Below, piece after piece: positions 42,572 through 53,309 of a stretch of 64,000 nucleotides of DNA (position 1 is its first letter; each line of letters starts with the position of its first letter). Source of the stretch: Strongyloides papillosus (taxonomy: Eukaryota; Nematoda; Chromadorea; Rhabditida; Strongyloididae); contig SRSI01000026.1 in the NCBI GenBank assembly GCA_005656395.1, forward strand, positions 1 to 64,000. Reading direction: 5' to 3'. Both the position numbers and the translations under genes were made by a program. The notes under the pieces are model-generated. The model did no database searches. It had not been told where the DNA came from and saw only the letters and a program-made list of their open reading frames with translations.

Positions 42572-43587
42572 TATACACACAGAAATTTTTCTATCCTAAA
42601 ACATGCAATCTTATATATTTGAGTATAAAAATTGCACAAGTCGCATTTGATTAGATAGAATTTTTTTTAAATATGTTATATTTAAATTTTTTACTAAAAT
42701 AGATATTTTTTACAAAAATATAAAATTGTGTAGATATAATAATTTACTGCTCAAATTTAAATTGAGAAGATAGAATTTTTAGAATTAATTTGCACGAAAA
42801 CACGTCGCAATTATTCAAACGACACAAAAGTTAATAATTTAACGAAATAAATTTCAATTGTTTAATTCTTCTGTTCTTTTATTTGAAATTTTAGTGTTAA
42901 TAGGGTGTCATATTGATTTCTTTTATGTATCAACATTTGAATAGAAAAATTGTTTATCTTAAAAAAGTATATGATGAAGCAAAAATTCAAAAAATTAAAA
43001 CTTCTTTTGCTATTAATAAAAATAAATAACTAAAAAACAATGAAAGAACATTAATAAATATTAATGAAGATTGATGAAGATTAGTGAACCTGAAATAATG
43101 TTCTGCAAACAAGTAGGTCGTTTCTCTGAATTAACCATTTAACTAGAGAGAAATTAAATACTTTGGGTCTACATAATTTTTATTTAAAAAAGTAGTATTT
43201 TTAATACAAATTGTTATTATAAATGAAATACAGATACGAAAAAGATCTTTCAATTAAAATTGAGTCTTGTAAATGTTACCCAGATAAGTAAAAAGTCTCT
43301 AAATATTTGAATATAAACTATAAATCTTTAGAAAATTTAAACTTTTTCAATTCATAAACAATGTAGGCAATTTCTAAAATGTAGATTAATTTTCCGTTAA
43401 ATTTTATCGCTTAATAATTTTGCAATAGTCAACTTTTTTCTGAAAATTTTGAGAAAGATAGAATTTCTAGGAAATTTAAATATATATTCAAAATAATTTG
43501 TGTTATTTAATTGAATATAAAAAATTCTATCTTCTCAAAATTCATTTAAGTGTTATGTTTTGGGATAGAATAATTTCTGTGTGTATA
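42572..43587. mobile_element. Non-autonomous TIR element, ~1 kb
   Basis: TATACACACAGAAATTTTTC (start of 42572-42604) is inverted at 43555-43587 with two mismatches over 33 bp. The outermost TA on each side could be a TA target duplication, pointing to the Tc1/mariner group. The interior repeats the word GATAGAATTTTT in both orientations (about 42655, 42770, 43450, and inverted near 43525). It has no transposase ORF. Confidence 0.7.
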
Positions 43588-43834
43588 ACAAATTTGTTAA
43601 TCTGTGATCATTTTCTTTGATTAAAATTATCTCTAAATCATTTTTCTATATTGAATATCCTATACTTTCAAGAAGATTTGCGGTTATTGATTATACGTAC
43701 GGGAACAACACTAAAAAAAAAAGTGCAAATTGTCAAAACGCATTCATAAAGTACAAGCAAAACGTCAATTTCGTAACGTAGCATTAACTAGCACTGCTAA
43801 TAGTCTGTATTCTAGGAGATTTTAAAACATTCTA

Positions 43835-43907
43835 CGATCTTGACAGGACTCGAACCTGCAATCTTCTGCTCCGAAGGCAGACGCGTTAGCCATTACGCTA
43901 CAAGATC
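43835..43907 (-). tRNA. tRNA-Arg(TCG)
   Basis: 73 nt in minus sense with acceptor GATCTTG/CAAGATC, anticodon loop CTTCGGA (TCG), B-box GGTTCGAGTCC and discriminator G. Intact. Confidence 0.95.
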
Positions 43908-44624
43908 GGACGCCCAGGACCGTACACTCAAAAACAAAACCTATTATAACGAAGGGTTTGCTTTAAAACGTTTATTATTATATAGTCTTTTCCTTAGTCG
44001 CTTTTTCTTTTGATTTAAAAAACAAAATAAAGGTTTTATTATATTTTAGAATTATATGTAAATATTATCATAATGATACAATTTTTAAAAACGAAGGGTA
44101 TAGTCTATTATCAACGTTTGAGTATAACCTTCAGTTATTATATTCATAAAAAATAAAGAATATAAGTAAACCTTTCTTTTAGTTCTTTGAGTATATACAA
44201 TTTCTTTTATTACAAAATGTGATTTCCTATTGGTTCGATACATATTTTCTTAGATTTTTTTAATAATCTTTTATATTTTTATAAATGATATTTTTGCTTT
44301 TTAAAGAGTATCGTTTTAACGATAAAAAAGTGTTTATTTCATTTATTTTACATGTACATTTTTAAACTTAAGATTGTAGATAAAAAAAACATGAAAAGTA
44401 TATATTTGGCAAATGATTGTACTTAATCTTTCTTAAAATTGTGTATATTTTGTATTTAAAAAAAATATCGTTATCAACAAACGAAGAAAATATTTATTAA
44501 ATTTTATATGTATATTACATTATTTATTTTCGGTGTAGTATTTTTATAAAAACATTATGTTATATCTTATAAAACTAATTTTTACCACATTAGACCTAAA
44601 AAAAGAAAGAAAATGCCAATATAT
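43908..44624. other. AT-rich stretch without a gene
   Basis: Nothing recognised before the WD-repeat remnant. Confidence 0.5.
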
Positions 44625-45012
44625 AGTCATGGATTTAATAAAAAAGATGAAGAAACACTTGATATTCATACGTCTTTATTAGTGGATTGAAAAAATTCAA
44701 TGAATGTAAAAAAACAAGTTAAATCTAAATAGTTGTTTGTTTGTTTCATGTTCACAAGATAAAACTATAGGATTTTGAAACATACGAGAAAATGGTCATG
44801 TCTAAGTAATTACTCAGAATTAAAGAAATATAACCGGTATCAAGTGTATGCGTTGATCAAAATGAAAAACTATTAGTATCAGAACATAAAGTTGTATCAG
44901 TTATGCTATATGGTTTTACAGGAAATCGTGTAGCTCAGATATATAGATCACATGGTGATGAAAATTGAAGCGTGCAATTTTCAAATTTCCATATTATTTA
45001 TTATCTAGAAGT
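44625..45012 (+). pseudogene. WD40-repeat gene fragment (WDR47-like C-terminal blades)
   Basis: Reading through stops and frameshifts, the plus strand spells C-S-Q-D-K-T-I-G-F-*-N-I-R (about 44750), then S-S-V-C-V-D-Q-N-E-K-L-L-V-S (about 44840), then V-M-L-Y-G-F-T-G-N-R-V (about 44905), then S-H-G-D-E-N-*-S-V-Q-F and Y-Y-L-L-S-R-S-Y-D-K-K (about 44993). These are consecutive WD40 blades and resemble those of the animal WDR47/nemitin C-terminus (SGSQDKT..FWD, ..LYD..G.R). At least three in-frame stops and one frame change show it is dead. It ends about 70 bp from the end of the CACTA-like transposase gene, so it may have been picked up by that element. Confidence 0.55.
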
Positions 45013-45081
45013 TATGATAAAAAGGCAAATAAAATTTTAATAAAATATAACAATGAATTATGAAGAAAATTTAATTATTAT

Positions 45082-47542
45082 TTAATCATCATCAGAATCA
45101 TAAGATGATTCCTCTTGATAAGTTTCATCATCATTGTCATATGTAGTATTTTGAGGTTCCAATGATTGATTAATCGAATAAACAATATTTTCTAAAAGAC
45201 TTTCCTCAGCATCACTTCTATTTAAAGAAATATCTAGACAATCTATATTTTGAAAATCATAGTTCCAATTTCTGTTATCAGCAATAAATGCTTCTTCTTC
45301 TTTTTCTTTAAAATTTTCAAGATATGAATCATACATTGATTTTGTAATGATTGTTTTAGATATATTTCTTCTATTTTTCGAGAGAAGAAGAAGTTGCTTT
45401 ATCCTTGCGTTAGCACTTTCAAAGCGTATTGTTGAAAAATGAAAAAGTTGTAAATCGTAATAATCAATCATATATTTGATATGAAGTGTATTATGCATCT
45501 TTGTAAATTGCCTGTATCTTTCTCCAAACACTGCATATGTAGACTTGAAAAAAATATTTGTATGCTTTACCCACTCTACTTTAAGTACACCAACATCAAT
45601 TTCTGGATCTTGAGATAAATAGCAAAGTCCAAGAACTGACTGCAAATAAATGATCAATTGATTTGCTTTTATTCTATCATTGTTATCTTCAATATTTGTA
45701 TATGATATATATGCTTTTAAAAACTCATAAAAACATCTTAATATATATAATGTATTACTTCCAGATAGAGGTAATTTGCCTTTTTTTGTTATATCAATTT
45801 CTTCTAATTCAACTAAAAATATTTTTTCATTCAAGATTGATTTTAGTGGCTTATCATAATTAAGTAAAGTTGCATGATGCATTATACCTTGATAAATGTA
45901 TGATGAAGTTAGATCACTAAACAGTATTTTTGAATAGCAGACAGAAGAATATAAAGCATAACTTGCAATTCCTTCATGCAGGTCATGAAAAGGATCAGAT
46001 ATTAAGTGGTTATTTAACGGTAAACCATTAGATAGATCACTTGGACGTATCATTCCTTCAATTGATTCAACTGAGCGATAATACTTCCAATTTCTTCCTA
46101 AAAAATACATTTAAAATGAAAGTATATAATAATGAAGCAATTTTAGAATAGGGGACCCAAATTAATTTGATTCTAATCTACTTTTTATTATTCCCTTTGT
46201 TTTATGAATGAATATGAATAGATAATAAAGTTTTGATCCAGATTACAAAAATTTAAATAGTTTAAAGTAATTTTAGTTTAAGAGCTCCTTTTTTAATAGT
46301 TCCAACATAAATATTTTCATTTTTTTTAGTTTTTTGAATGTTAATATATATTAAACAACATTATTGAGCAAGTTAAAAAAAATTTATTCATGTTAAGAAA
46401 ATAGCCTAATGTTAGTTTTTAGTATATTGAAAAACATTAATTTTGCTTTAGTTGAGTACAACAAAATTTTTTTCAGCTTTTACATTAATATATGGTTGTA
46501 ACTGTGTCAACTACTTTTTAAAAACTGATTATTTTATCAACTAGTTTTTTATTTAACCATTATAGCTTAATTAAATACGATTTTTATGCAAAATTTAAGC
46601 AAAAAATGAAAGCTGCATAAAGGAAAAAAATTCTCCAAATGATACAAAATACCTCTAAACGTGATTATTTATCATTATCCACGATAAAAATACTCAATTT
46701 AGAAAACTAAATGCTTCATTTTGCTATTTAAAGTTGGTCCGCTATTCTAAAATTTTGTCAAAATGACAAACAAATTCACACTTCAAAATAACTACCGTCT
46801 ACAAAACAACAACGACAATTGTTTGAACCTATATCTCTCCAATTTAACTTATAACCATGAAGTAATTGTAAGAATTCATTATCTCCACATATAGCTATTA
46901 TCTTAATAGAAAGTTGACGATTTTGGTATTGAATAACAGTATTTTTAAAATCATTTACACAAGCTTTTAAGTAAGACGCATAGTTTTTTTTTACTTTCTT
47001 AGATTCTGACACACTATATGTTCTATAGTATTTTAATTGTGATGTTACAATATTTTTATGATAAATCTTATAACCAATGTGTGTTACAACTCCATTCTTA
47101 TTATTGTGGCCTATTTTGGTTGTATCTATATCATCACCGTATAAAATAACATTTATTTCATTATCTGATGGAGTTAAAAAACCTTCTTTTGTAATAAAAC
47201 CTTCCATATCTTCCTTTAAGTTTATCGTCATTGCAGGATACTAAAATTTTATATGTGTATTTTTCTATAATTATAATCACCTACATTTTGAACATTTGTA
47301 TTTATTTTTCTAAAACTATTTCTAATTTGTTTTTTTTTTCTATAAAATTCTAAATAACCAAATGATTTGATAATATCAGCATTTTTAGTTGCTAAGAATA
47401 TATTTGACAACATTTGATGAAGACCTTTAATTTGCTTATCTGTTAATTTTCCAATAGTCAAAAATTTAATTACTGATTCATCAACTGTTTTAGCAAAAGC
47501 TATGCTTGAGAAATTAGAATAAAAACGATTCAAATTTTCCAT
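45082..47542 (-). CDS. CACTA/EnSpm-like transposase (three exons)
   Basis: Exons 47542-47285, 47240-46796 and 46097-45082 join in phase (258+445+1016 nt = 572 aa plus stop). Splice sites are AAT|GTAGGT...TTTTAG|TAT (44-nt intron) and GACG|GTAGTT...TTTTTTAG|GA (698-nt intron enlarged by a repeat insertion). The protein has marks of animal CACTA-type (Tnp2-related) transposases: VILYGDDID...GVVTHIGYKIYH, IAICGDNE..QLLHGY, the CRCC cysteine pair, DPFHDLHEGI and, later, a MHNTLHIKYM...STIRFESANARIKQ block. The acidic C-terminus ends in a run of Asp. It would cut and rejoin the element's ends in the nucleus. All exons are open. The start at 47542 is the first Met after an in-frame stop; a link to the upstream companion gene by splicing could not be excluded. 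Confidence 0.7.
46139..46754. mobile_element. MITE-like insertion in a transposase intron
   Basis: Ends AATTTTAGAATAGGGGACC (46139-46157) and its inverse (46736-46754) match at 18 of 19 positions; length 616 bp; no ORF. The part from about 46262 onward is homologous, same orientation, to 52311-52792 in an intron of the unknown cargo gene. It accounts for nearly all of the 698-nt intron, which without it would be about 80 nt. Confidence 0.65.
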
Positions 47543-47968
47543 TGAACTTCAAAGAGGGTTACAAATTATTAAATTAACTATTTTTAAAATAAAAAATATG
47601 TATTTGGTTGTGGAATTATATAAATTATTTATAATTAAATTTAAATATTCCTTTTTTATAATAATGTATTAAAATACAATTTTTTTATGAGATAAAATTA
47701 ATCTGACAATGTACTTTGATACTATATTCAGAAATTTTTAATAATATTCAGAAAACACGTTTGATATTACTAAGTAATTTGTTTTTTAAAAAAAATAATT
47801 CAAATTTCGGTTATCATTTATCATTTTTTCAACATTAAATTTGTTATAAATAACCTATATAATAATACTTTTAAAACACATGTAGTGCAAAAGTAATAAA
47901 TTATAAAAACAATATATAGAAATAATAAAGATTTGGTATAAAAAACTGATACAGATTAACAAAGTATC
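47543..47968. other. Spacer between companion gene and transposase
   Basis: AT-rich, 426 bp, no supported exon. It may hold the transposase promoter or an intron. Confidence 0.4.
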
Positions 47969-49387
47969 TTAACATGCATTTATTTTATTTCCTAGTATAA
48001 CAACCTCTTGTTTGAGGCATCCCTTTCCTTTCGGTATTTTTTTAGTTGGTATTTTTGAAATGTATAAAAATAATTGATGAAGTATCAGATTCTTATTCCA
48101 AATTTGAATTGATTTTGCAATACAATTAAATTTAATCCATTTTTCAATTAAATTTTCTAGACAATTGTCCTCAAACAGTGAATTAATACCGATGTACATA
48201 GAATATCTTACATTGGGATATTCACGATAAAAAATTCCATTTGAAATTGTAGTTACATAAGTATATTTTTTTATAGGAGCTTCCATTCCTTCTTCAAAAA
48301 ATATTTTATTGAGCATTTCTTCAAAATTTGACTCATCATTATTTAGACCTTGAGACATTGTAAAATTTTTCAAATAGTATTTTTTAACCTGTTGAAAACT
48401 GTTTCTTATTAGATCTACATTTAATGTAAAACTTTTTTTCTTTTCCCGTCTTCTTATATCTAAATCATAAAGCAAATCAAAATTCTCCTGTAGATATCTC
48501 AAATTTTCACCATTTCTACTATTAATTAAATATTCTATCATATCAACTGCTTTCTTACACGATCCTAACATTTTTAGAAATTCAATGTTAAAATTGGATG
48601 TTGGTGATCTTATTTCAGGTTTTTGAATTTCCCCCAAGCGTCGTTGCCTCTGGTAATAAATATTTTGAAAGTTCATTATTTCTTGACTTTTAACTCTAAT
48701 TTTAAAGAAATTCTCAATAACATATATAAATGTAGTAGAAGCATTTCGTTCATTTCGAAATCCTGGTGGAAGACATAAGCTATAAAAATGATTATTTACT
48801 TTTAAACTAAAGTGGTTATATTAAAAGTACCTATAAATATTATACATAAAATCTATAAAACGTCTAAGTCTTTTTTTTCTTTCATCTAGTTTTACCATTT
48901 CGTAATCTCTCTGAAATCCTTGTAACATATGTACAGCACTTTGTAAAATAACATTCTTTTTATTTACAATTTCTTCATCATATCTTGAAGATAACAAATT
49001 ATTTTCAATTAAAACAGCTTCAAGCTTTGGTAATAAACTATTATTAATAACATAGCCATTTAAAACTGTGATATCTTTATTTGCATCACTGTTATTGTTA
49101 ATTGATTTTTCGAATATATTCTTATTTTTGTCAAATAAAGTCTTACCATTACTATCATTTTCTTTGACTCTCAAACGTTTTTCAAAATTACCAATATTCA
49201 CAGTATTGTGGATAGTTTGCTCTGTGTAATTTGAAGGAATATTAGATAAATTATTTGGTATGACAACTGTTTTATGAATTGTTCCATCGGTCAATACAGA
49301 TTCAATTCTACTATCAAAAATAGTTGGATTTTGCAACTCCAAATCAGGCATATTATCATCCAACAAATGCTCATCATCAATGTCCAT
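47969..49387 (-). CDS. Companion protein of the CACTA-like element (two exons)
   Basis: Exon 1 (49387-48831) and exon 2 (48779-47969) join across a 51-nt intron (TTATAG|GTACTT...TTTTATAG|C) to give exactly 455 aa plus stop. The N-terminus is acidic (MDIDDEHLLDDNMPDLEL). The middle has CLPPGFRNERNASTTFIYV after the splice. The C-terminal half is charged and probably helical, with few cysteines. I do not recognise the family. CACTA elements often encode a second DNA-binding protein (TNPA/TnpD-like role), and this is its likely part by position only. An inverted decayed copy is at 53559-55010, so the gene belongs to the element and not to the host. Confidence 0.65.
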
Positions 49388-49774
49388 GGTAGCTACAACA
49401 GATTTACAGTAAAAAATAGACTTTTCTGAAAGAAAAATTAGATAAATGATAGAATATTTACGAAGAAATTTGTTTTTTACAATAAAAAAGTATATTTGTT
49501 GTTCTTTTTTATAAAATGGTTAATAATTAGTATAAAATAAATTACGAAAGTAATGTTTAATGGAAATAAATTTAAGTTACAGGACTTTTGTAACGTTGTA
49601 ATAGAGTGTAACTTTAAAAAATGATTTTTTAGTATACATTATGCAATTAAGATTACAACGTGTAAATTGAAATATGAATTTTCTAATTCAAAATTTAAAT
49701 TTTGTAAAAAATTATTATATATATGCAAAGATTTTTAGTTACAATTAACGTTTATTTTATTTTACATTGTTACA
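49388..49774. repeat. Inner end of the left arm, then 5' flank of the kinase gene
   Basis: 49388-49634 is inverted at 53310-53558. It contains short internal palindromes such as GTTACAGGACTTTTGTAAC. 49635-49774 is unique sequence before the kinase ATG. The arm may hold divergent promoters for companion and kinase genes. Confidence 0.6.
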
Positions 49775-51299
49775 ATGGATGCTACTCAACCTACAATTGA
49801 TTTGGATACTAAATTTAGTATTAATAATAATTCTAAATTTATAGCTGCTAAAAATATTATAATTCCTGTTAATTTCAAGTTGAAAAGTTCCAATGGTTTC
49901 GTAATTTTTAAAGAATTGATAGGAAAAGGAGGATTTGGTAAAATTTACAAGATCCAAATTTCGACAAAAGAATTAGCTATGAAAGTAATTGATTCAGAAA
50001 GACAATTAGAAATACTTACACTGATGTCTTTTTGTTCTCCACATGAAGTTAGTCTTTTTTTTTCAAATAAAAGTTTGAACGATCCTCCGATAGTAAAGTT
50101 TATGGGTAGTGGAAGTTTTACCTTTGATAATAACTTTTTTAGTTATTATATAATGCCAATTTATACTGAAACATTTGGACAATTTAACAAAAGAAAATTG
50201 GGAAATTCTGAATGCTTAATTGACTCAACATTTATTGTAATGGAAAGAGTTTACTATGCACTTGAATATTTAAATGACAAGAACATAATTCACAACGATA
50301 TAAAAGAAGATAATATACTTTTCAAGATGTACAATACACCTTCTTCATCAGTTATTGCAGATTTTGGAAGTGCCAATTATAAGCCAAATTTAAATGAAAT
50401 GGAAGTAAAAGGCACAATTTCATTTATGTCATTGGACTCTCATGAGTTAAAATCAACATATAGGGGAGATTTTCTTAGTTCAATATTTGTAATGTATAAT
50501 ATTTTTTCAAAACTACCCTGGTACGGATCACATGATCTTAATGAAGTACGTGATAAAAAAAAATTGTTCTTAGATGTTTCAGTATTGTTAATTAACCAAT
50601 TAGTGGATTGGAATGTTAGTAATTTTATTAATTTTTTGGTTGAAAATTACTTTAATCTTGATATACTTGATAAACCAAACTATCAAAAAATAATAGAGAG
50701 ACTTAAAAATATTTCAGTAAATAAAGATATATGTTTATCAACGATTATGAAGACCTTAGACATTAGTGATAATGACGTAAAAATTAAGAAAAAAATTGAA
50801 TATGAGGAAGTTGGAAACAATTTTATGAAGTTACTTTCATACACATCAAGAAATGATATAGGAACATTTTTAACTTTGTTACATGTAAACCAACCTAATG
50901 GCTTTTCATACACTTATACATTAAAAAATAATGATGTAAAATGTGCATGTAAAAAATTACCCGAATTTTATAAAGAATATGAATGTGTATTTTATGCTAT
51001 GGTTTCCTTTAGTCGTTACACTTTGAAAAATGAACATTTTAAGGTAAATTGATTAATTTAAATAGAATGATGTAATTTTCTTATATTATATTTAGAGAGA
51101 AAAAAAATTGATTATTATTACTTCATCTCCTGAGTTTCTGATGATGCTGAAAAATCTCTCAAATATTGATAAAGAACAGACAGATATTTTGAAAATACTT
51201 GAGATAATTGAAAAATGCACTGTTCTTCGTGTTTCAAAAACATTACATTTCCAGTATAAAGGTATAACTGAAAGATATGCATTCCAAAATCTATTATAA
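49775..51299 (+). CDS. CK1/VRK-like protein kinase (two exons), cargo gene
   Basis: Exon 1 (49775-51043) and exon 2 (51096-51299) join in phase 0 across a 52-nt intron (AAG|GTAAAT...ATTTAG|AGA), giving 490 aa. Kinase landmarks: glycine loop GKGGFGKIY (50-58), catalytic Lys70 (AMKV), HNDIKEDN at 173-180 with catalytic Asp175 and Asn180, DFG at 196-198, then GTISFMSLDSH and YRGDFLS. The last two blocks (GT..FMS...H, R.GD/RRDD) resemble the activation segment of CK1/VRK kinases. The Arg of the usual HRD is Asn, which suggests regulation without activation-loop phosphorylation. All catalytic residues are present, so an active Ser/Thr kinase is likely. The C-terminal ~190 residues are unfamiliar. 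Target unknown. It sits between inverted transposon arms, convergent to nothing and divergent from the companion gene. Confidence 0.78.
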
Positions 51300-51514
51300 A
51301 TTTTTATATAATTAAATTATAGTTAGAAACAGTAAAGTAAAAAATCAGTATCCATAAGGAAATAAAATTTTATAAAAATTTATTAAAATATTTTTTCAAT
51401 AATAAACAAAATTTTAATTTAATAAAATTCATTCAAATTTTTTTCTCACATAAATAAACAATTTTTAATTTTTTCCTTTATAATTTTTTCCTTCAAAATT
51501 TTTTATTTTTGGAA
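51300..51514. other. Spacer between the two cargo genes
   Basis: 215 bp of A/T-rich sequence with pyrimidine tracts directly before the second ATG; probably terminator and promoter. Confidence 0.5.
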
Positions 51515-53207
51515 ATGGAATCAAGTAAATTTCATGTTCTTAAAGTTCTTGACGAGTCTACAACAGACTTGGAGCATGATCCAATTAATATAAAAAAATG
51601 GTCTTCTGTTGCATGTGATCTTATACATATATTTGGTGAATGGAAATTAAAAGATTTAACATGTAAAAATATAAATACTGAAATGAAAAAACAAATTGAT
51701 CACTTGCATGTTGGTGAAAAAATGGATATATTGATGAAGATAGAGATTCCAAATAATATATCAAAAGCTTTCTCTATCTTGGAAAAATATGGAAAGATAT
51801 TACAACTTCCATCAATAACATATATTCATGTTCTTGTTATTAGATTAAACAAAGAAATTCAATTACTTAAGGATGTACCGGATTTAGACAATGTAGTGGA
51901 ATGGAAAAATTTTATTTCAATAATGAATAAAAATACGATTATGACAAGTACACCGATATCTTCTCCAATGAGTCAATTTAGTACAACTAGAAAACTTTTA
52001 CCATTAGCATCTCCTTCATCAATTTCCTGCATTTCTGATGGATTAAATGAATCTTTAAATACTAGCAAATTCCAAAAAGATACCGTTGAATTGCCAACTA
52101 AAATATCATGTCAAAAAATCACTACTGAAAGTGAACTTCATATTGCTGTTAAAAATGGTGTAGATTGCAGATTTTCACTATCAAGTGTAGTTGAAAATGG
52201 ACTAATGACTGGATACATATATATATTAACAGGTAAGAATCTTAATTTTAAAAATGCTGTAACTTTTTTTGTCGCCATTAGACTATATTTAATTTTTTAT
52301 GTAAATTTTTACAATTTTAGTTTAGAGCCTCTTTATTTTAACTTAAATATTTTTGGTTTTTTTAGTTATTTAATTAATATATATTAAATAACATTACAGA
52401 GCAATTTAGTAAATTACAAAAAATTTATTAAAGTTATAAAAATAGCCTAGTGATTCTTTAGTATAAACAACAGATATTAGTTTCGTTTTTGTTAAGAATA
52501 ACAAAGTGGTTTTGTTTTTTATGTTAAAATATGGTTACAACTGTGCCAACTGATTTTAAAAAATTTATTATTTTATCAATTAGTTACTTATTTAAACACT
52601 ATAGCTTAATTTAAATATAACTTTTGCCTTAAATTTAAGTAAAAAATTTTTTTTTAAAATGCCACAAATTATCTCTAAATATAGATAATTATTAAAAATA
52701 TATATTACAAATATACTCTGTGTAACAAAATAAATGCTTTATTTAGCTTTTTAAAAAAGGGGCCTCTTAACTAAAATTTAGCAAAATTTTAGAAAAATTT
52801 AAAAAAATAAAATTACAAAACTATAAAAAAATTCAGGTAATGGAGAAACAACATTATATAGAAGAAAATTTCCAAAAACACATACAAATAATGATACAAA
52901 GTATTCAAAAATAATAAAGTCAATAATTGAAAAAACTAACCATAATCAAAAAGTTTTTGTGGAAACTACGGATGAATCATTTTTCAACTTTATAAATAAT
53001 ATATTATTTATAAAATTGTCTACTACTGTTGCGAAAGAAATAAATATAATTCTTGAAAAACTGCAAAATTATAAAGAATTTAAAGTAGCTCTTTTAAAAC
53101 CTGAACTTGCTGATGCTACAAGATTAAAAAAACTTAAAGATTATTTAAAATTGTTTATCTTAGAAATGGGGACCATTAGTACAACAGAAACGAAAAGAAC
53201 ATTATAA
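51515..53207 (+). CDS. Unknown cargo protein downstream of the kinase (two exons)
   Basis: Exon 1 (51515-52232) ends AACAG|GTAAGA and exon 2 (52837-53207) starts after AAAAAATTCAG; the phase-1 join gives exactly 362 aa plus stop. The first half is helical with conserved-looking W, H and L positions. Residues about 150-190 are Ser/Thr/Pro-rich (STPISSPMSQFSTTRK and further SP and TP pairs), a plausible substrate for proline-directed or other kinases. The C-terminal half is lysine-rich and helical. No known domain. The intron is 604 nt because a repeat also found at 46.1-46.8 kb is inserted in it. Same strand and only 215 bp after the kinase, so the two may be used together; a kinase-substrate or kinase-partner pair is a guess. 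Confidence 0.65.
52311..52792. mobile_element. Non-autonomous repeat in the cargo-gene intron
   Basis: About 480 bp homologous, same orientation, to 46262-46757. Shared phrases include AATATATATTAAA.AACATTA, AAAATAGCCTA and CAACTGTG.CAACT. Its own ends, TTTTAGTTTAGAGCCTCTTT (52316-) and the inverse of TTTTAGTTAAGAGGCCCCTT (to about 52778), form imperfect TIRs. Confidence 0.65.
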
Positions 53208-53309
53208 AAAATAATCTTAAACTTTATATTAAGTATTTGTCTAAAAATAGACATTTTAAATGTTGTAATACTATATAAATATGACAGAAAAATAAAATTT
53301 TTATTTAGA

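Noticed and set aside
45663..45863. Plus-strand frame within the transposase
   Set aside because: Antisense to the third transposase exon.
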